Shown piece after piece: positions 49,801 to 61,829 of a DNA stretch of 64,000 nt (position 1 is its first letter; every line of letters starts with the position of its first letter). A program made the translations under genes and the position numbers. The notes under the pieces were generated by a model. It was not told the origin of the DNA. It saw nothing but the letters and a program-made list of their open reading frames with translations, and made no database searches. This DNA comes from Drosophila miranda (Eukaryota > Arthropoda > Insecta > Diptera > Drosophilidae): positions 10,540,001 to 10,604,000 of the forward strand of contig NC_046675.1 of NCBI RefSeq assembly GCF_003369915.1, written 5' to 3'.

Positions 49801-52800
49801 TAACAGCAGGACGAGTGACATGCAATAATGGCAATCAACTCTCAGTTCTAGGTGGCGAACTGCTCTGGGAGGAGGACACCCTGTGGCGGGAGAGTCTGCG
49901 TCGCGTCTCGCTGCGGCATGCTCGCTCCTTGGACGATCTCGACAGGATTACCGCCGGCCCCATATGCAGCACGCCCAAGACCAAGCTCAGCCGTGAGGTG
50001 ACCTATGTGAATGACAGCCAGAAGCCTCCCCAGCGGCACCAACAGTCGGCCAGCGACGAGCACGATGTCTATGTGCAGCTGATGGGCAACAGCTCTCAGA
50101 CCACTCACAGCCAGGATCAGACCGATTCGGATGTGTACGAGGTGCTGCGCGAGGACACAGCCTCGAATCTGTCGCACAAGTCGAACGAACTGGATCGCGA
50201 AACCATCCGCCAATGGGATGCCATGTCAAGTGGCCTAATGAAAACCACCAGCCACAACGTGGAGACCGCAGCGCCAATGGCAACATCAGGCAGGACACCC
50301 ACATCCACACGCAGTGCTAGTAGCAGTGGGCCCAAGGTCAGCCTGCCGCTGACCAGCAGTGTGCGCTCCATCATCCAGCAGCTGAATGGCAGTGGCCAAA
50401 GTAATACCGACGATGACAATGGTAATCCCATTGAGGGATTCTCCCCAGCACCCAAAGTGCAAAAGTCGCGGAACAACAACTGAACACGGTTCCCGACAAA
50501 ATATGCTATACTTTCCGTAGTTTCTCATTTAGTTTTCGCACTCTCTGCTCTGTTCTGTTCTGTTGTCCAGTTTTATTGTGAATTTGCCCTGCCTGCTCAT
50601 CATGTTCTGTGTTCTGTGTACTTCTTCTGTTTGCACTCGTTTGTAAATTTAGACAGACATTTAGTGTTGAAGTCCAAAAACCACACACAGATACAGATAC
50701 ACACACATGTATTTATGCAGAGATATGTTTGTTTTGTTGTTGTTGTTGTCATTATTGTTATGTTGTTTTGTTTAGTTAATCAACTGGTAAGCAAATTTAA
50801 ACTTTTATCAATCCTATACATATATCTCATTAAGTCATTAAAGCGCCTGTAAATACGCCTCACTCTCACACACAGAAGCACCCATCTCACACACACACAT
50901 GTACACGCTGTAAATTTTGAACACCATAAATACGTTAATTGTATTATATTCTGTATTATTATGGGCAGTTAAACCAATTACCATTTATCAATTACCAAAA
51001 GCAGTAGCAGAAAAACCAAAACGTTTTTTATATACCAGTTACCGCTTGGCTTTTAGCTTAGACTGTAGTTTATTGATCTATGTGCCTCTAAAAATGAGGC
51101 AACAAACTAATTGCAAAAGAAACTGCTGGGAATTCCTTTCCGATTACCGATTATCGATTACCGAATACTGATTACTGATTACTGATTGCTTTCCTAAATA
51201 TTTCGCGCACGCATTGAAACTATTTTAAGCCCCTCTCCCAGTCTAAAATATTTGTTTAATAAATCCATCTCCGACTTGTAGCCTCGATTTCCGTGCGCAA
51301 TGTGAACAATTTGCCCATGGGGAATCTGACAGTGAAGCCGGATCCATCCGATGGCCAGCAAGAGTCGGCCTTTGCCCCCTACTATGGCAGTGCCACGGAA
51401 ACGAAATACGCCAAGGCCACAGTGCTGACGGATCGCGGCCTCTACGCCTCTGGAGCTGGTCCATCCACATCCACGCCGCAGCATCAGCAACAGCAGGAGC
51501 AGCAGCAGCAGCAGCAGCAGCAGTTCCGGATGCGACGTGTCGGCAGTCGGGCGGAAATCGATATGCTAGAGCGGGAGACGAGCAGCCAGATTAGGGTAAG
51601 TTGCCACACCAGGGAAGGGGCACTGATGGATGTACCAGTCGGGGTCGAGTGCATCCAGTCAAGTACTTACCATTTCGCACCACCCACAGAACTTGGATGT
51701 GTCGGCAGGGGATCTGTTGAGCCGCACCCACGAGGAGCTGGTCCTGCTGCTCATACAGCTGCGACGCCAGAGCAGCCAGACAGCCCGTGCCATCGAGCAG
51801 TGCTGCAGCGATATACATGATGTTCAGGTGGCTACCCGAATGATTATTTATGTCTGTCGGTGGTTGGGGTTGGGGGGTTGTCTTTGACTAACTAACGGTG
51901 CTAGTTGACTGTGACTAATCATCTCGCTTATCTTAAACCTAACTTAACTTGAGATATGCCTTTACTTTAGACACCACTAACACTTTGTTCTATATGGACA
52001 CCCCTTACAGAACCGCCTGCGCAGTGCCGAGGGTCTGACCCGAGCAGAGAGCATCCAGCGACTGGACTACTTGAAGCAGCACCTGCTCGACCTGGAGCGG
52101 CAGTACGAGAAGAGCAAGCCGCTGGTCAATCTGGTGGACAACATGGTAAAGCTGGGCTCTCTGTACCGCAACGATGCCAACGGGCGGGCTCAGCCGGCCA
52201 CTCTGGATCGCCTGGAGTTCAATCAGCGAATGCAGGAGCGCCAGATGCTGCAGGAGGAGCAAAAACAGTGGGAACGCCTCAGCCCCAATCAGGCAGAGTT
52301 GCAGGTGCGTTCGATTCACCTTCGATTTGTTAAGTATTCTAATGTTGAATCGAATCTGTTGATTCAGGCCAAAGTACGAGAGCTGTATCAGCTCGATCAG
52401 CTGCTGCAGGAAGAGTCGGGCATTTTGCAGAGCTTGCAGCGCGACAAGGAGGACCTGGAGAGGGCCCTGGGCGGCCTGCGGGCACGCATCCACGACAGCA
52501 ACGCCACTCCCATGGCACTGGAGGCGGCCAAGAAGCAGCAGCACATCCTGGAGCGCGAACTGTCGCGTGTCCACCAGCTGCTGGCCGAGAACTCAAAGGT
52601 AGCCAAGGTGCCTAGTAGAAGTTTTTTGCAGCTACGTGTTTTTTGTCTGCTTGAACTTCGCATGTCGCTTCTGTAACTAATGAAAATCATTGTAAAACCT
52701 AAAGTCTAACACAAACTAATATTCCAATGAGCTCCTCGCTTGGGGGAAAAAGTCTTCAGGTCATCACGAGATTTGGTTCGTTTTCGTTCCCTCGGTGCAG

Positions 52801-55800
52801 TGACAAACGATTGAATGCAAAAGACTTCTACCAACCGCCTTTCATCTGCATGTGCCACAGCCAAAGCGTTGAACCGATTAATCATCCCCGAATCTTGTAT
52901 TGCAGAAACTGGAGCAAACCGTAGCCGGAAATGCCCGTCTCGAGCAAGAGCTGCTCCTGCTCCGCCAGAAGGTACAGGCCACGCGGGCCAGCACCAGCAA
53001 TGGCATGGCCAACGATGGGTCCCATGTGAATGGCGGCGACCAGACAGCTGTCGTGTTGCAGTCGGAGTTGGAGCGGGTGCAGTCCCTGGTGGGCGACATG
53101 CAGCGACAGCGCCATGAACTGAGCTCGGCCGTGCGTCAACTCACGGAGAACTCGACGCGTCTGTACCAGGAGATTGGCAACAAGGAAATGACAGCCGTCA
53201 ATGGGGGTGGCTCCACCAATGGCAGCCTCAAGAAGCGCAGCAACTCGACCAGCTGGACAGAGACCGATCTGGATGCCAATATGCAGCAGTGGAACGGCAG
53301 TCGCCAGAACCTGAACGACTCGACCCTCAATCTGTCCACACCGCTCTATGTGGACACCAACAGCTCGGCCAAGTTGAGCGACTACAATCGCTACAACGGA
53401 GGCGGCAGCAGTGATGCCCTGGAAATGAGTGGCGTGGACAGCGATGGCTTCTTGGACAGCAATCCGTTCGCCAATTTGAGCAATCTCGAGAAGCAGGAGA
53501 TCAAAACGGTTCGCATCGTGAAGCGGGAGTCGGAGCGTCGTCATCGCGATCGCAGCGAGCGTGGTCTCAGCAGCTCCATACAGAACCTGGACCAGGTGTT
53601 GGAGGAGGAACAGTACGCCCAGCAGCAGCAACAGCTAGCACATCAGCAGCAGCAGCAACTGTATGGCCACAGCCTGGAGGAGCAGATGACCAACGGACAT
53701 CATAGCCGCTCAAAGTCGTTGCCGCGGAACTACAGCGAGCCACCGAAGCCTAGGAACAGTCGCCACATGAACGGCGGTGGAGCCGTGAAGCAGAACGGCC
53801 ACCACTACAACGGCAGCAGCTACGATTACGACAGGAACAGCAACTACGAGCATCAGCCGCCGCCACCACCAGCACCGTCATCGGCGCCAATACCACAGAG
53901 CAATGGCCACCACCATCAGAACCATCATCAGAACCACCACCAGCAACAGCGGGAGCATCTGAATCCTCTGGCCAATGCCTATTTCGCCAAGCAACTGCAG
54001 CAGCAGGCGAATCCCTCGCGGGACAGTGCCAGGGTGGCACTACGCACCAAGACAGAATCATTGCAGAGCCTCAACAAGAGCCTGACGGACATCAGCCCCG
54101 AGCCGGTGTTCCAGAGCGTGGCCGCTCGTCAGATCATCAATGAGATGTCCGCTGGCTCGGCGTCGGAGGACACCGAGAAGATTGTCGAGAAGGTGCCGCC
54201 GCCGCACAAACATCGACGGGCAGTGCCCCGCGAGAAGAGACGCCACTATACCGCACCCAACAATGTAAACCAGAAGGCCATGGAGAAGGTGCAGGCGGAG
54301 AATGACATGAATCGCAATGTAAGTAGCCAAGGCACAAGGGTTCTTAAGAATTACAACTAACTGGTCACCCGATCCTTGCAGAACACAAACTGGCGAGCCC
54401 GCGATGATCTGGACATGGAGGTGGCCCTGAGGCCGCGCATGAATGCCCCCGATGTGGTGCGTTCGGCACTGGGACAGGGAGAGAAGATCTCTGAGAATAC
54501 CATTGATAACTTGCTCTTGGCCCCCAACAAAATAGTCATTCCCGAGCGTTACATACCAGAAACAGTGAGTACTGCGTTTGAAAAATTTGAGACCAAATCA
54601 TTTACATATTTGATGTATGCCACAGACGCCCGAATTATCGCCAGAGGAGAAGAAGCGTCGCCAGGAGAAGGTCGAGTCCATTAAGAAGATGCTGGCCGAG
54701 GCGCCTATTAGCAGCAACGTGAGTGCTTAAGCTTTTAGTCATTGAATTTATCGATTAATGGATCGATTAATCGGTCGTATATTTACAGGAGAACGAGAGC
54801 CTGCCGCCGAGCAAAATCACAGCGGAAAAGAAGCAGCGCGAGCACTTGCTGCAGCTCAACCAGATCCTGGCCCAGCAGGTGATGCAAGTCAGCAAGATTG
54901 TGGCTGGTAAGTGCAGTACTCAATGGCTCAGATAGGTCTACCATACCATACCATACCTTTGTGTTAAGTTCTAATTGATATCCTAAGCAAAACCCCATTC
55001 AAATGTTAATGCAATGCCTTGCAAGTTGAGTTTCTGTTCAATGTTTATGTTCTTACTAATACGCTCTCCAAATCGTTATGACTACAAAGCCAATAGATCT
55101 ATGTATTATGTATGAATATGTATATATCTCAGAGTTCACGCCAGAGACCCCGCCCCTCGCCCACCTGTACTATCTGCGACTGTGTTTTCCCCCCATTCAA
55201 AAACTCTGTCAACTCTATGCTCTTCTAATCTATATATCTGTCTCTCAACTCTTTCTGATTTTCTAGATGATTAATGATAATATATATCATATGCATACCA
55301 TCTAATCAAATGCGTTATGACCCATTCTAAATAAGATTTCTATGATCATCTCCCCTCCACCTCATTGCGAGCTCATCGGCGACGTTCAAAACTTCATAAC
55401 CCTTTCACTCACACTCAAAATCTCACACACACAGAACACTTTCAGACACTTGCAGCAGTCAATCATACACCTCAGACTTGTGGCCCACATTGCCCTCTCA
55501 TGCATACATACATACGTACATAGCACCTGTCCAGTTGATGTACTATAATTAATCATAAATTAAGTAACAATCGCTGCGAGTTCTATGAACTCGCGAATGG
55601 AAGTACACCAAGTACATATCAAGCAGAAGCTGAAGACTTTTAGGACTCTTTATATTTACATTCACTTGTTTAATTTATTTTATAATTTATTTGCATTTTT
55701 TATAATTTGTTTTATTTGTTTTGCATTCTTCTAGGCAATCCCACTAGTCACAACTAATTTATTGCCCCAGTAGACCAGTCGTGTTGTTTCTGTTCACATT

Positions 55801-57398
55801 TTGTGTTTATTATTTGTACTCGTACCCGTACTCGAATGCATTTACATACATTGTGATTGTGAGGAGGGTTTCGTTCTCATCACGATACTCGTATATTCAC
55901 CCGGTTCGCGTTATCAAAACAGCAAATACCTATACTATACTATGCATACATAGAACGGTACACTTAAGTATACAGTAACTGCCATAACAACAGTAACAGC
56001 AACAACAACAGCAACAGCAACAAGAACACACCAGCAGTTGAGATTTACAGCATGCAAAACTCACTCAAAAGTAAACTCAAACTCACTTCAAACAAAACGC
56101 AAAAATTCACATACAACAAAAATACTAAAAACCGACAACAAGAATAAACAGCAACGCAATAGCAACAAGAACAAGTACAACAACAACAACTACAACAAGC
56201 ACAAGAACAACAACAGAAAAATACGATTTGAATCCGTAAGTCAAGGTTTGTACACGTTTCGATAAAACATACCTACCCTACATATATATAATATTCATAA
56301 ATGTAGTACTCGTCCACTACTTTTGGAGACGAGAGTCCTGTACGTAGCTTCCATGCCATGCCATACCATAATCATGCCTAAAAAACTCTGCCTAGTTTGT
56401 TAGAAACCACATTGGCCTAACTGATCAGCCTGCACGCCATAACGATACCTATCTATAACTATATAATCTACTTATATATTCAAATTGCACCCCAACACCC
56501 AATCTAACCTGAAAAGGCACAAAAAACACCACACAAACGCAAAGAAAAACTAACCAAACACTCAAAAACACTAGAAACACTCTATAGAAAGTCCGCACCG
56601 AAAAGCAAGTCGATTGGAATTTAGGGATATAGGGAGATATAGATTAAAAAATAAAACTATTTGAAATTTAAGAAATACTTTTTTAGGGTAAACAAAAATA
56701 TTAAGAAATTAAAATCATTTGAAGAAATTTTTTAAATTATACCTAATTAATATCTGAAGCGAAAATTCGATTATAGGAAAATAATTCAGTTTAAAATAAG
56801 GATCAATAATATTGGTACATCAAAATTTTGAAATTAATTTGGGATTTTAAAATCAAGGAGATATTTTACCATAGATGTTTGCGAAAGTTTTTAACTCAAA
56901 TTTTCAAGCCAATTGCTTAGTTTCTAAACAAAATTGCTGCACTGCCTAAAATGCGTTTAAAGTTGTCGAAAAGAGTCAAGAAGGCGCTAAATCGCTGCCC
57001 ATACGAGTAAGTATATGCCCGATGCACAAGGAGCAGCGGCAGAACAGATACACAACACAACAGACACACAACCTTTTACAAAATAAAACCTACACAAAAC
57101 CAAAGCCAACAAACACAGATACGATACTGGATAGAACTGGTTATCGGTGTACTTTTTTTGTACTCGAAAACTTTTACAGCACGCTTGGGAAGAAGGTTTT
57201 TTGCCTATGAACGGGAACGGAAATGGGAGCCTGGAATGAAGTGGAACTAACTCTTTTATTTCTTGTCAACCCACAGAGAAAGCCATGTCAAAGGCGGCCA
57301 ACAGATCGAGCCAGGGCAGCGAGGACGAGGAGCGAGGATCGGATTCACCGACCGAATCACTGCCGCTGTACCAGCAACGGGATAACTTCTACAGCTAA
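40428..57398 (+). CDS. kmr: PH-domain, polyQ and coiled-coil protein, PLEKHA5/6/7 family (long isoform)
   Basis: Exons are 40428-42798 (start ATG at 40462), 43935-45060, 51282-51595, 51690-51827, 52011-52304, 52368-52598, 52906-54318, 54382-54564, 54626-54718, 54789-54906 and 57277-57398. All phases agree and give 2122 residues. The N-terminal 370 residues are Gln/His-rich. A PH domain spans about 374-473 (SGWLHKQG, WRKRWFVLAEYCMYYY, final WVRALAAA), which should bind phosphoinositides at the membrane. Coiled-coil segments fall at about 1280-1520. The PLEKHA5/6/7 signature IVIPERYI is at about 2002-2009, followed by a charged helix. Human PLEKHA7 acts at junctions and microtubule ends; the fly role is not shown here. 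The WW domains of vertebrate relatives are absent. The symbol kmr (kramer) is from memory and uncertain; the family assignment is firm. Confidence 0.88.
41059..41325 (+). repeat. Polyglutamine-coding CAG/CAA tracts
   Basis: Mixed CAG and CAA codons form several glutamine runs (at 41059-41106, 41176-41210 and 41274-41325) in the first coding exon of the PLEKHA-like gene. CAA interruptions are frequent, which slows length change. Smaller runs lie at 42135-42275, 44454-44490, 47310-47336, 51482-51525 and 53620-53660. Confidence 0.9.
42799..43934 (+). other. Intron 42799-43934 of the PLEKHA-like gene
   Basis: An intron of 1136 bases between the two large shared coding exons. It contains a CCAG tetranucleotide array just before the acceptor and no other feature I can identify. 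Confidence 0.85.
43819..43865. repeat. (CCAG)n microsatellite
   Basis: About eleven near-perfect CCAG units 70 bases upstream of the acceptor at 43935. It lies within or near the branch-point region of that intron. Confidence 0.9.
45061..46608 (+). other. Intron before the alternative terminal exon
   Basis: The donor GAGG|GTGAGT at 45061 precedes ATCTGT hexamer-like repeats (45190-45250), CA repeats near 45840-45870 and a long AT-rich tail. Reading through the donor would add about 55 Leu/Tyr/Cys-rich residues before a stop at 45225, which looks like noise. Confidence 0.7.
46609..50483 (+). CDS. kmr: Alternative giant 3'-terminal coding exon of the PLEKHA-like gene
   Basis: One exon, open for 1291 residues, starts after ACACGCAG with phase 1. 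It therefore joins the exon ending at 45060 (GAG G|AT) just as the exon at 51282 does. It ends with its own TGA at 50481-50483, so it is a terminal alternative giving a protein of 2445 residues. Contents in order: a Thr/Asn repeat coded by ACA/AAC (46660-46900), the segment FHLKPILKVHEA, four YxxM motifs at residues 1334 (YENM), 1525 (YLPM), 1557 (YVEM) and 1573 (YEIM), an Asp/Glu block (47415-47610), Ser- and Lys-rich basic stretches, and a C-terminal part with RRVSLRHARSLDD and two further tyrosine sites (YVQL, YEVL). ATTAAA at 50837-50842 may end the mRNA. The exon has no domain I recognise. Confidence 0.75.
50484..51281 (+). other. 3' UTR of the terminal-exon isoform, intron of the long isoform
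   Basis: AT-rich sequence with ATTAAA at 50837-50842 and AATAAA at 51258-51263, the latter just before the next acceptor (51281). For the long isoform all of it is intron. Confidence 0.6.
52305..52367 (+). other. 63-base intron with no in-frame stop
   Basis: The donor CAG|GTGCGT and acceptor TTGATTCAG|GCC bound a 63-base intron in the coiled-coil region. Its length is a multiple of three and it reads open (VRSIHLRFVK...LLIQ), so retention would insert 21 residues without changing the frame. Splicing joins QAELQ to AKVREL, which fits a continuous coiled coil. Confidence 0.7.
54907..57276 (+). other. Last intron of the PLEKHA-like gene
   Basis: About 2.4 kb between GTGGCTG|GTAAGT and CCCACAG|AGAAAGCC. 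It is rich in AT and in ACA/CAA-type repeats (55990-56220). An acceptor-like CTCAG at 55135 is followed by an open stretch, but no paired donor or conserved peptide was seen. Confidence 0.7.
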
Positions 57399-59440
57399 AC
57401 GAAATCAACTAAATAACTAACTCCGATTAGCGAATACTCGTATAATAATCAAGCACAATATGCGCTGCATTTATCTTCAGAATCAAACTAGGAAATTTGC
57501 TAAAAATTTTAACTGAAAATCGTATCAATTCTTAATGTGACTGAGTTATATATGGGAATATCTGTTGAATATCGGAGACTATTCTATTACAAATCGAAGT
57601 CAGTTGAGCCGGGGGAAAATTAACGAATTTTTGTGAGAGTCAGTAAGCGATTGATTGTTAATGCATATTATTAAATATAGATACAGATACAGATATATAT
57701 ATACAACATATACAATATGGAAATCAAAGATTCAACATATCAATGTAAGCGTGTTGCAAGTCATTCAAACGATATCAATTACACACAATTAGCGGTCGTT
57801 CTTGAACTGTAGGAAAAGGGTCTATATACTCGTAGAAGTATCTGCTATGTCTGCGTATGTTTGTAGGGGTTTACATAAGCTGTATCAGCAATGGATGAGT
57901 CGAATCAAACACGTTCCTGTGCAGGCTTACAGACTAGAAAGGTTAGAGGTGATGGGCAGATGGTCAAAACTTATTCATGGCAACTAAAAACAATAACTTT
58001 AAAGACTTTTGTAACGGACTTTTCAAGGGTAGCGCAAACAAACAACCAAAACAACCAACCAGTAACAACAATTGAACAATTTTTGGAGCCAATATTAAAT
58101 GCATTTGATACAATCCAAGTTTTTAAGATCAGCAATAGCATGGGGCAGCATAGTTACAATAGAGTCTCCACATCAGAACTCACTCAGTATCATTCCTATG
58201 GAGAGAGACAGAGAGAGAGGGGAAGGGGAACGCACAGCGCACTCAAAGCACTTCAGACCTTTGCAAAGAAAATTTCCAACATGTACCTATCGCAAATATT
58301 AATAATGGAATAATATTTACACATGAATAAATGAAGGGACGGCAAATATAATTAAATTGTATTTAAACGAGAAAATGATAAATGAAAAAGCAACGCTGAA
58401 CTACGACATGCATATATTAATTTTAAATGAAAGATACATATTTAAACAGGCATAATGCTATAAAAATACACACGTACACATAATTATTTAAATGTAGGTC
58501 AATTAGCCAGGCAATTAAAGTGAAAAGAGAAGAGCTCGGAGGGGAAGAGAGGTCACGCATTGATCATGCTGATGGCTGGATGGATGTTTTTAAACAAATG
58601 CAAGTCAATGGATACAGATATGGATACAGCTACAGATATGGATATGTTTAATAATTATACTCGTACGCAATCGCTGGTTGAATTTAATGTCTATATAACT
58701 TTAAAAGTTATTGAAAGTCGCATTAGCTATTCGCAATTATACATACATAAACGAGTACATACATATATGCATGAGTAATCATTTAAATCGTATCGTCCTA
58801 GCCCACAAGAACAACAACGATAAATTGTTAATATATAGAGAGATGAATATAAATTCAATATATTGTAAACTTATGTATCCAATCCACGCAAAAATTGTAC
58901 AAAAATATATTTTAAGTTGTTAGCTTTTAGTTGTTATCGCGATGATTATGTTTTATCTAATTGCTACGCTACGTATGGTTTAAGGTTAATTTATCGTTAA
59001 TTCTAAGTTCCCCCAAGATTCAGCAAGTTGTTTGTACATTTCGCGGTGCTATATGGAAAGTGTATACATATGTAAATTATTTGCTCTCAAGTTATTCTCC
59101 TAAGTTCGTGCACACCCACACGGAACACACACATTTAGGCAGAGTCCAATCATATATGTAGATTGTCAGGCTTATCGAGGTTACAATTGAAATTGCAATT
59201 GCACTAAGCATAGAACGCACGCATACTCCCTAGATACTCGTACCACAAACACAACAAATATTTATTGCATATACATACAATACTATACATACTATATATA
59301 CATACATCTATATACATACTATACATATAAATAAATATACAAATACATATACAAACTGTACGTCATAATATGATAAGAGTTGAAGACGATAAACTGCGAA
59401 CGAACGAGAAATGTTATCAATAAAGATTATAGTTGAAAAT
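57399..59440 (+). other. 3' UTR of the PLEKHA-like gene
   Basis: About 2 kb of AT-rich sequence after the TAA stop, without supported ORFs. AATAAA at 59419-59424 is the best candidate for the main poly(A) signal. ATAC/TATA repeats occupy 59265-59345. Confidence 0.65.
59419..59424 (+). terminator. Poly(A) signal AATAAA of the PLEKHA-like gene
   Basis: AATAAA in the context ATCAATAAAGATT, followed by a T/G-rich stretch (TCTGGTTATTGTCTGGTT) about 35 bases downstream, as expected for a cleavage site. Confidence 0.6.
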
Positions 59441-60336
59441 TCAAATTACCCAAGGGGTCTGGTTATTGTCTGGTTACTGCTCGAAGGTTGCACGGAAGAG
59501 GAACCGCCTCAATTGCCGGCATTATTCAAGATCAATGTTAAGGGGTGGAGCCTAGCCTCCAAGTGCTGCCATGAATCACAATAAGCCGCGCCGGCCGCTG
59601 GCTGCTGACAGCCGAAAGAGTACGCGACATCCAGTACTTGGATTGTATTCGTTTCCCAGAAAGCGTGTGGCTTGTGGTGGGTGTATCGGGTCAAATGTAG
59701 AGCATTCGATAGCTTTCTAAAAGCGGTCAAATTTCAATATCCGATTAACATAATCGTGACTCGCAGCTCGCCCACATCGAGAGTGATCTGGGATCGCCCA
59801 ATTAATATACATACATATTCATGTACGAGTATGCCAAGTCGTTAATCTGCACCATTTTCACACTCTCTTCTCTCAACACTGTCAAATGGTGATTCAGTTG
59901 AATGTTCGACCGCAAAATTAACAAAGATTTGTCACATTAGCTGGCAATTGGCAATTAAAGTGCGTTTTGCGGCAGCAGCAGGGTCAGCGACAGGCCCATT
60001 GCATTCAAGCTAATTACAATACGCCCGAAGACTATATGTGGATGTATTTAAACATGTGTATAGATATGAGGAAACCTGAATTAACATTAACCAATCAGGT
60101 TTATGGCGTCGGACGTTGATGATGCGCATAAAAACAACTCAAAATCTGAGTGAGTAAGGGAGCAAATACATACGTACATATACAAAATAAAGACAGAAAA
60201 AACCCCGATATGCGACATTGTCTCGACATTATTTGTGCGGAGCAAAGTGAGTCGCAAGACAGCTTTAGTCGACTCTGCGCGTCTAAACAGTGAGGAGGTT
60301 CGAGGTACATACGAGTTTCAAGGGTTCCCACGGATT
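59441..60336. other. Intergenic region before the His-rich gene
   Basis: No supported gene. It should hold the promoter of the histidine-rich protein gene, but no TATA box at a fitting distance is clear. Short ORFs on the minus strand look random. Confidence 0.5.
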
Positions 60337-61149
60337 ATGTTAGCCCCCGTCGCCGCCTGTGTAAGTACATATATAAAGGGTTTATCCCTTGGCGTGCCGT
60401 AAATTTCCAACACCATCCCAATCCCATATTTCACACAGTTGGCGCTGCTGGCCGTGATAAGCCAGAAGCAGATGCTGCTCCAGGCCGCCCCAGCACCGTT
60501 TCCAGCAATTGAGAATGCGTCAGTATCAGTAACCGTTAGTCGCGTTTCCATTGCAGTCGCCATCATCTCTGTTCCCATTTTAGTGCCTTCACCAGTCAAG
60601 ATTTATTGGCCGAGGAATCGGCAGCCGTGGCCTGGCAGCAAGAAGTTGCGCCCGCCCTGAGCCATGTCTGGCACAAGCGACATCGGCGACACCACGGAGA
60701 TAGCAGTAGCCACAGACACCATCACCACAAGCGACACTGGGATCACCATTTCGCCGGACCGAGCTGCCACCACGGTAGCCACGAGCGCTTTGGTCCGGAC
60801 CATCACCATGGACCACCGCAAAGCTTCGATGCGTATCCGAACGGCTTTGGGCCGTTCCCTGGCTTTGGTCCGCCCAGACACGACATTCAGCAGCGTCCCT
60901 TTCAGGCCGAACTGGAGCCCTTTAAGGGTAAGGCATACCCCTTAGATGCTGTAAGCTGTTATCTAAAGCATTCACTACGTTTCAGACAATAATGGTGACT
61001 TCCGGCCAGGTCCCAGTCAGACACGCACCAGCAGCGTAGCTCCCCCGAAAGCTGCGACGGCAACATCCACAACGACAACCACTGTAGCGCCTCCCTTGAG
61101 CAGCAGCACAGAAGACAGCACTTTGGCCATTGACATACGCATTGGCTAG
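60337..61149 (+). CDS. Small secreted histidine-rich protein
   Basis: Exons are 60337-60360, 60439-60518, 60584-60927 and 60986-61149, coding for 203 residues. The N terminus (MLAPVAACLALLAVI) is a signal peptide. The middle (about residues 65-110) is packed with histidine in HH, HHH and HHHH groups with Arg and Lys, with one cysteine (PSCHHG). A Gly/Pro/Phe stretch (FGPFPGFGPPRHD) follows, then a Thr/Ala/Pro-rich tail ending DIRIG. Such clusters bind zinc or copper, but no enzyme or known domain is visible. The donor of exon 2 (GC|GTCAGT) is weak and was chosen because it alone restores the phase with a 65-base intron; that join is the least certain. It lies 680 bases upstream of Cht5 in the same direction. 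I cannot name it. Confidence 0.65.
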
Positions 61150-61674
61150 CTATTGTGCATATGTATACTCGTACCTAGACCTAAGACCTCATTCTGCTTT
61201 ATCTACATATTGCCTGGTATTAAAGCTGCTGCCTTAACCACAAGACATCTATCCATTACCATTAACCTGATGCACTCTTGCATGCCAGGCCCCTTACAGG
61301 GATCGTTTCAGTCCAGTCCCAGTCCCAGTCCATTCCAGAAATATGGTAATTCTAGAGCATAAATAACCGCACGCTTGTGTGGGGGGAGGAGTGGAGTCTT
61401 AAGAGCTGGCAGTAAAATAAAATGCGAATGCAAAACAATCGGAAAGAAAGTCGTCAGACGAAACGAAAACAAACAAGTTAACCCGATCTTGAAATGAGCA
61501 CAGCACAGCACAAAAGCGTTCAGATTGCCAGTGTCATTCGTTCTTTCCTCTAACCCACTCTCGTTGTCATCGAGATCGTCCGAGACGAGAGTCGCGCCTC
61601 TCACGCACCTTACGCAGGAACAAAGAACCGGACTCCAAGAGCATCGCCAGCCTCGAGTCGCGATCGCCTCCCAC
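61150..61674. other. Intergenic region between the His-rich gene and Cht5
   Basis: The 5' part should be the 3' UTR of the His-rich gene and the 3' part the Cht5 upstream control region. A TCCAG/CCCAG repeat lies at 61312-61336. No other feature is clear. Confidence 0.5.
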
Positions 61675-61710
61675 TATAAAAGCTAAGCCGGGCGAGAGTT
61701 TGACTGTCAT
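61675..61710 (+). promoter_or_regulatory. Core promoter of Cht5
   Basis: TATAAAAG at 61675-61682 is followed about 30 bases downstream by an initiator-like TGTCATTTG (around 61706-61712). The spacing fits a TATA/Inr promoter. It would give a 5' UTR of about 120 bases. Confidence 0.6.
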
Positions 61711-61829
61711 TTGACGCCAAACGAGCGTCGCAAGAAGAACGCACAACGCACAATCGTTGGCTCCAGTCCAGTCCAGTCCAGTTGTTCCCATACCATCGTC
61801 GCCAGAGCATCGTGTTGGAGCATTAAGAA

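Noticed and set aside
55078-55266. Possible extra coding exon in the last intron (EFTPETPPLAHLYY...)
   Set aside because: The acceptor-like CTCAG has no paired donor before the stop and direct splicing 54906-57277 gives a clean in-frame end.
59509-59730. Minus-strand ORF of 73 codons downstream of the PLEKHA-like gene
   Set aside because: No similarity recognised, no splice or promoter support.
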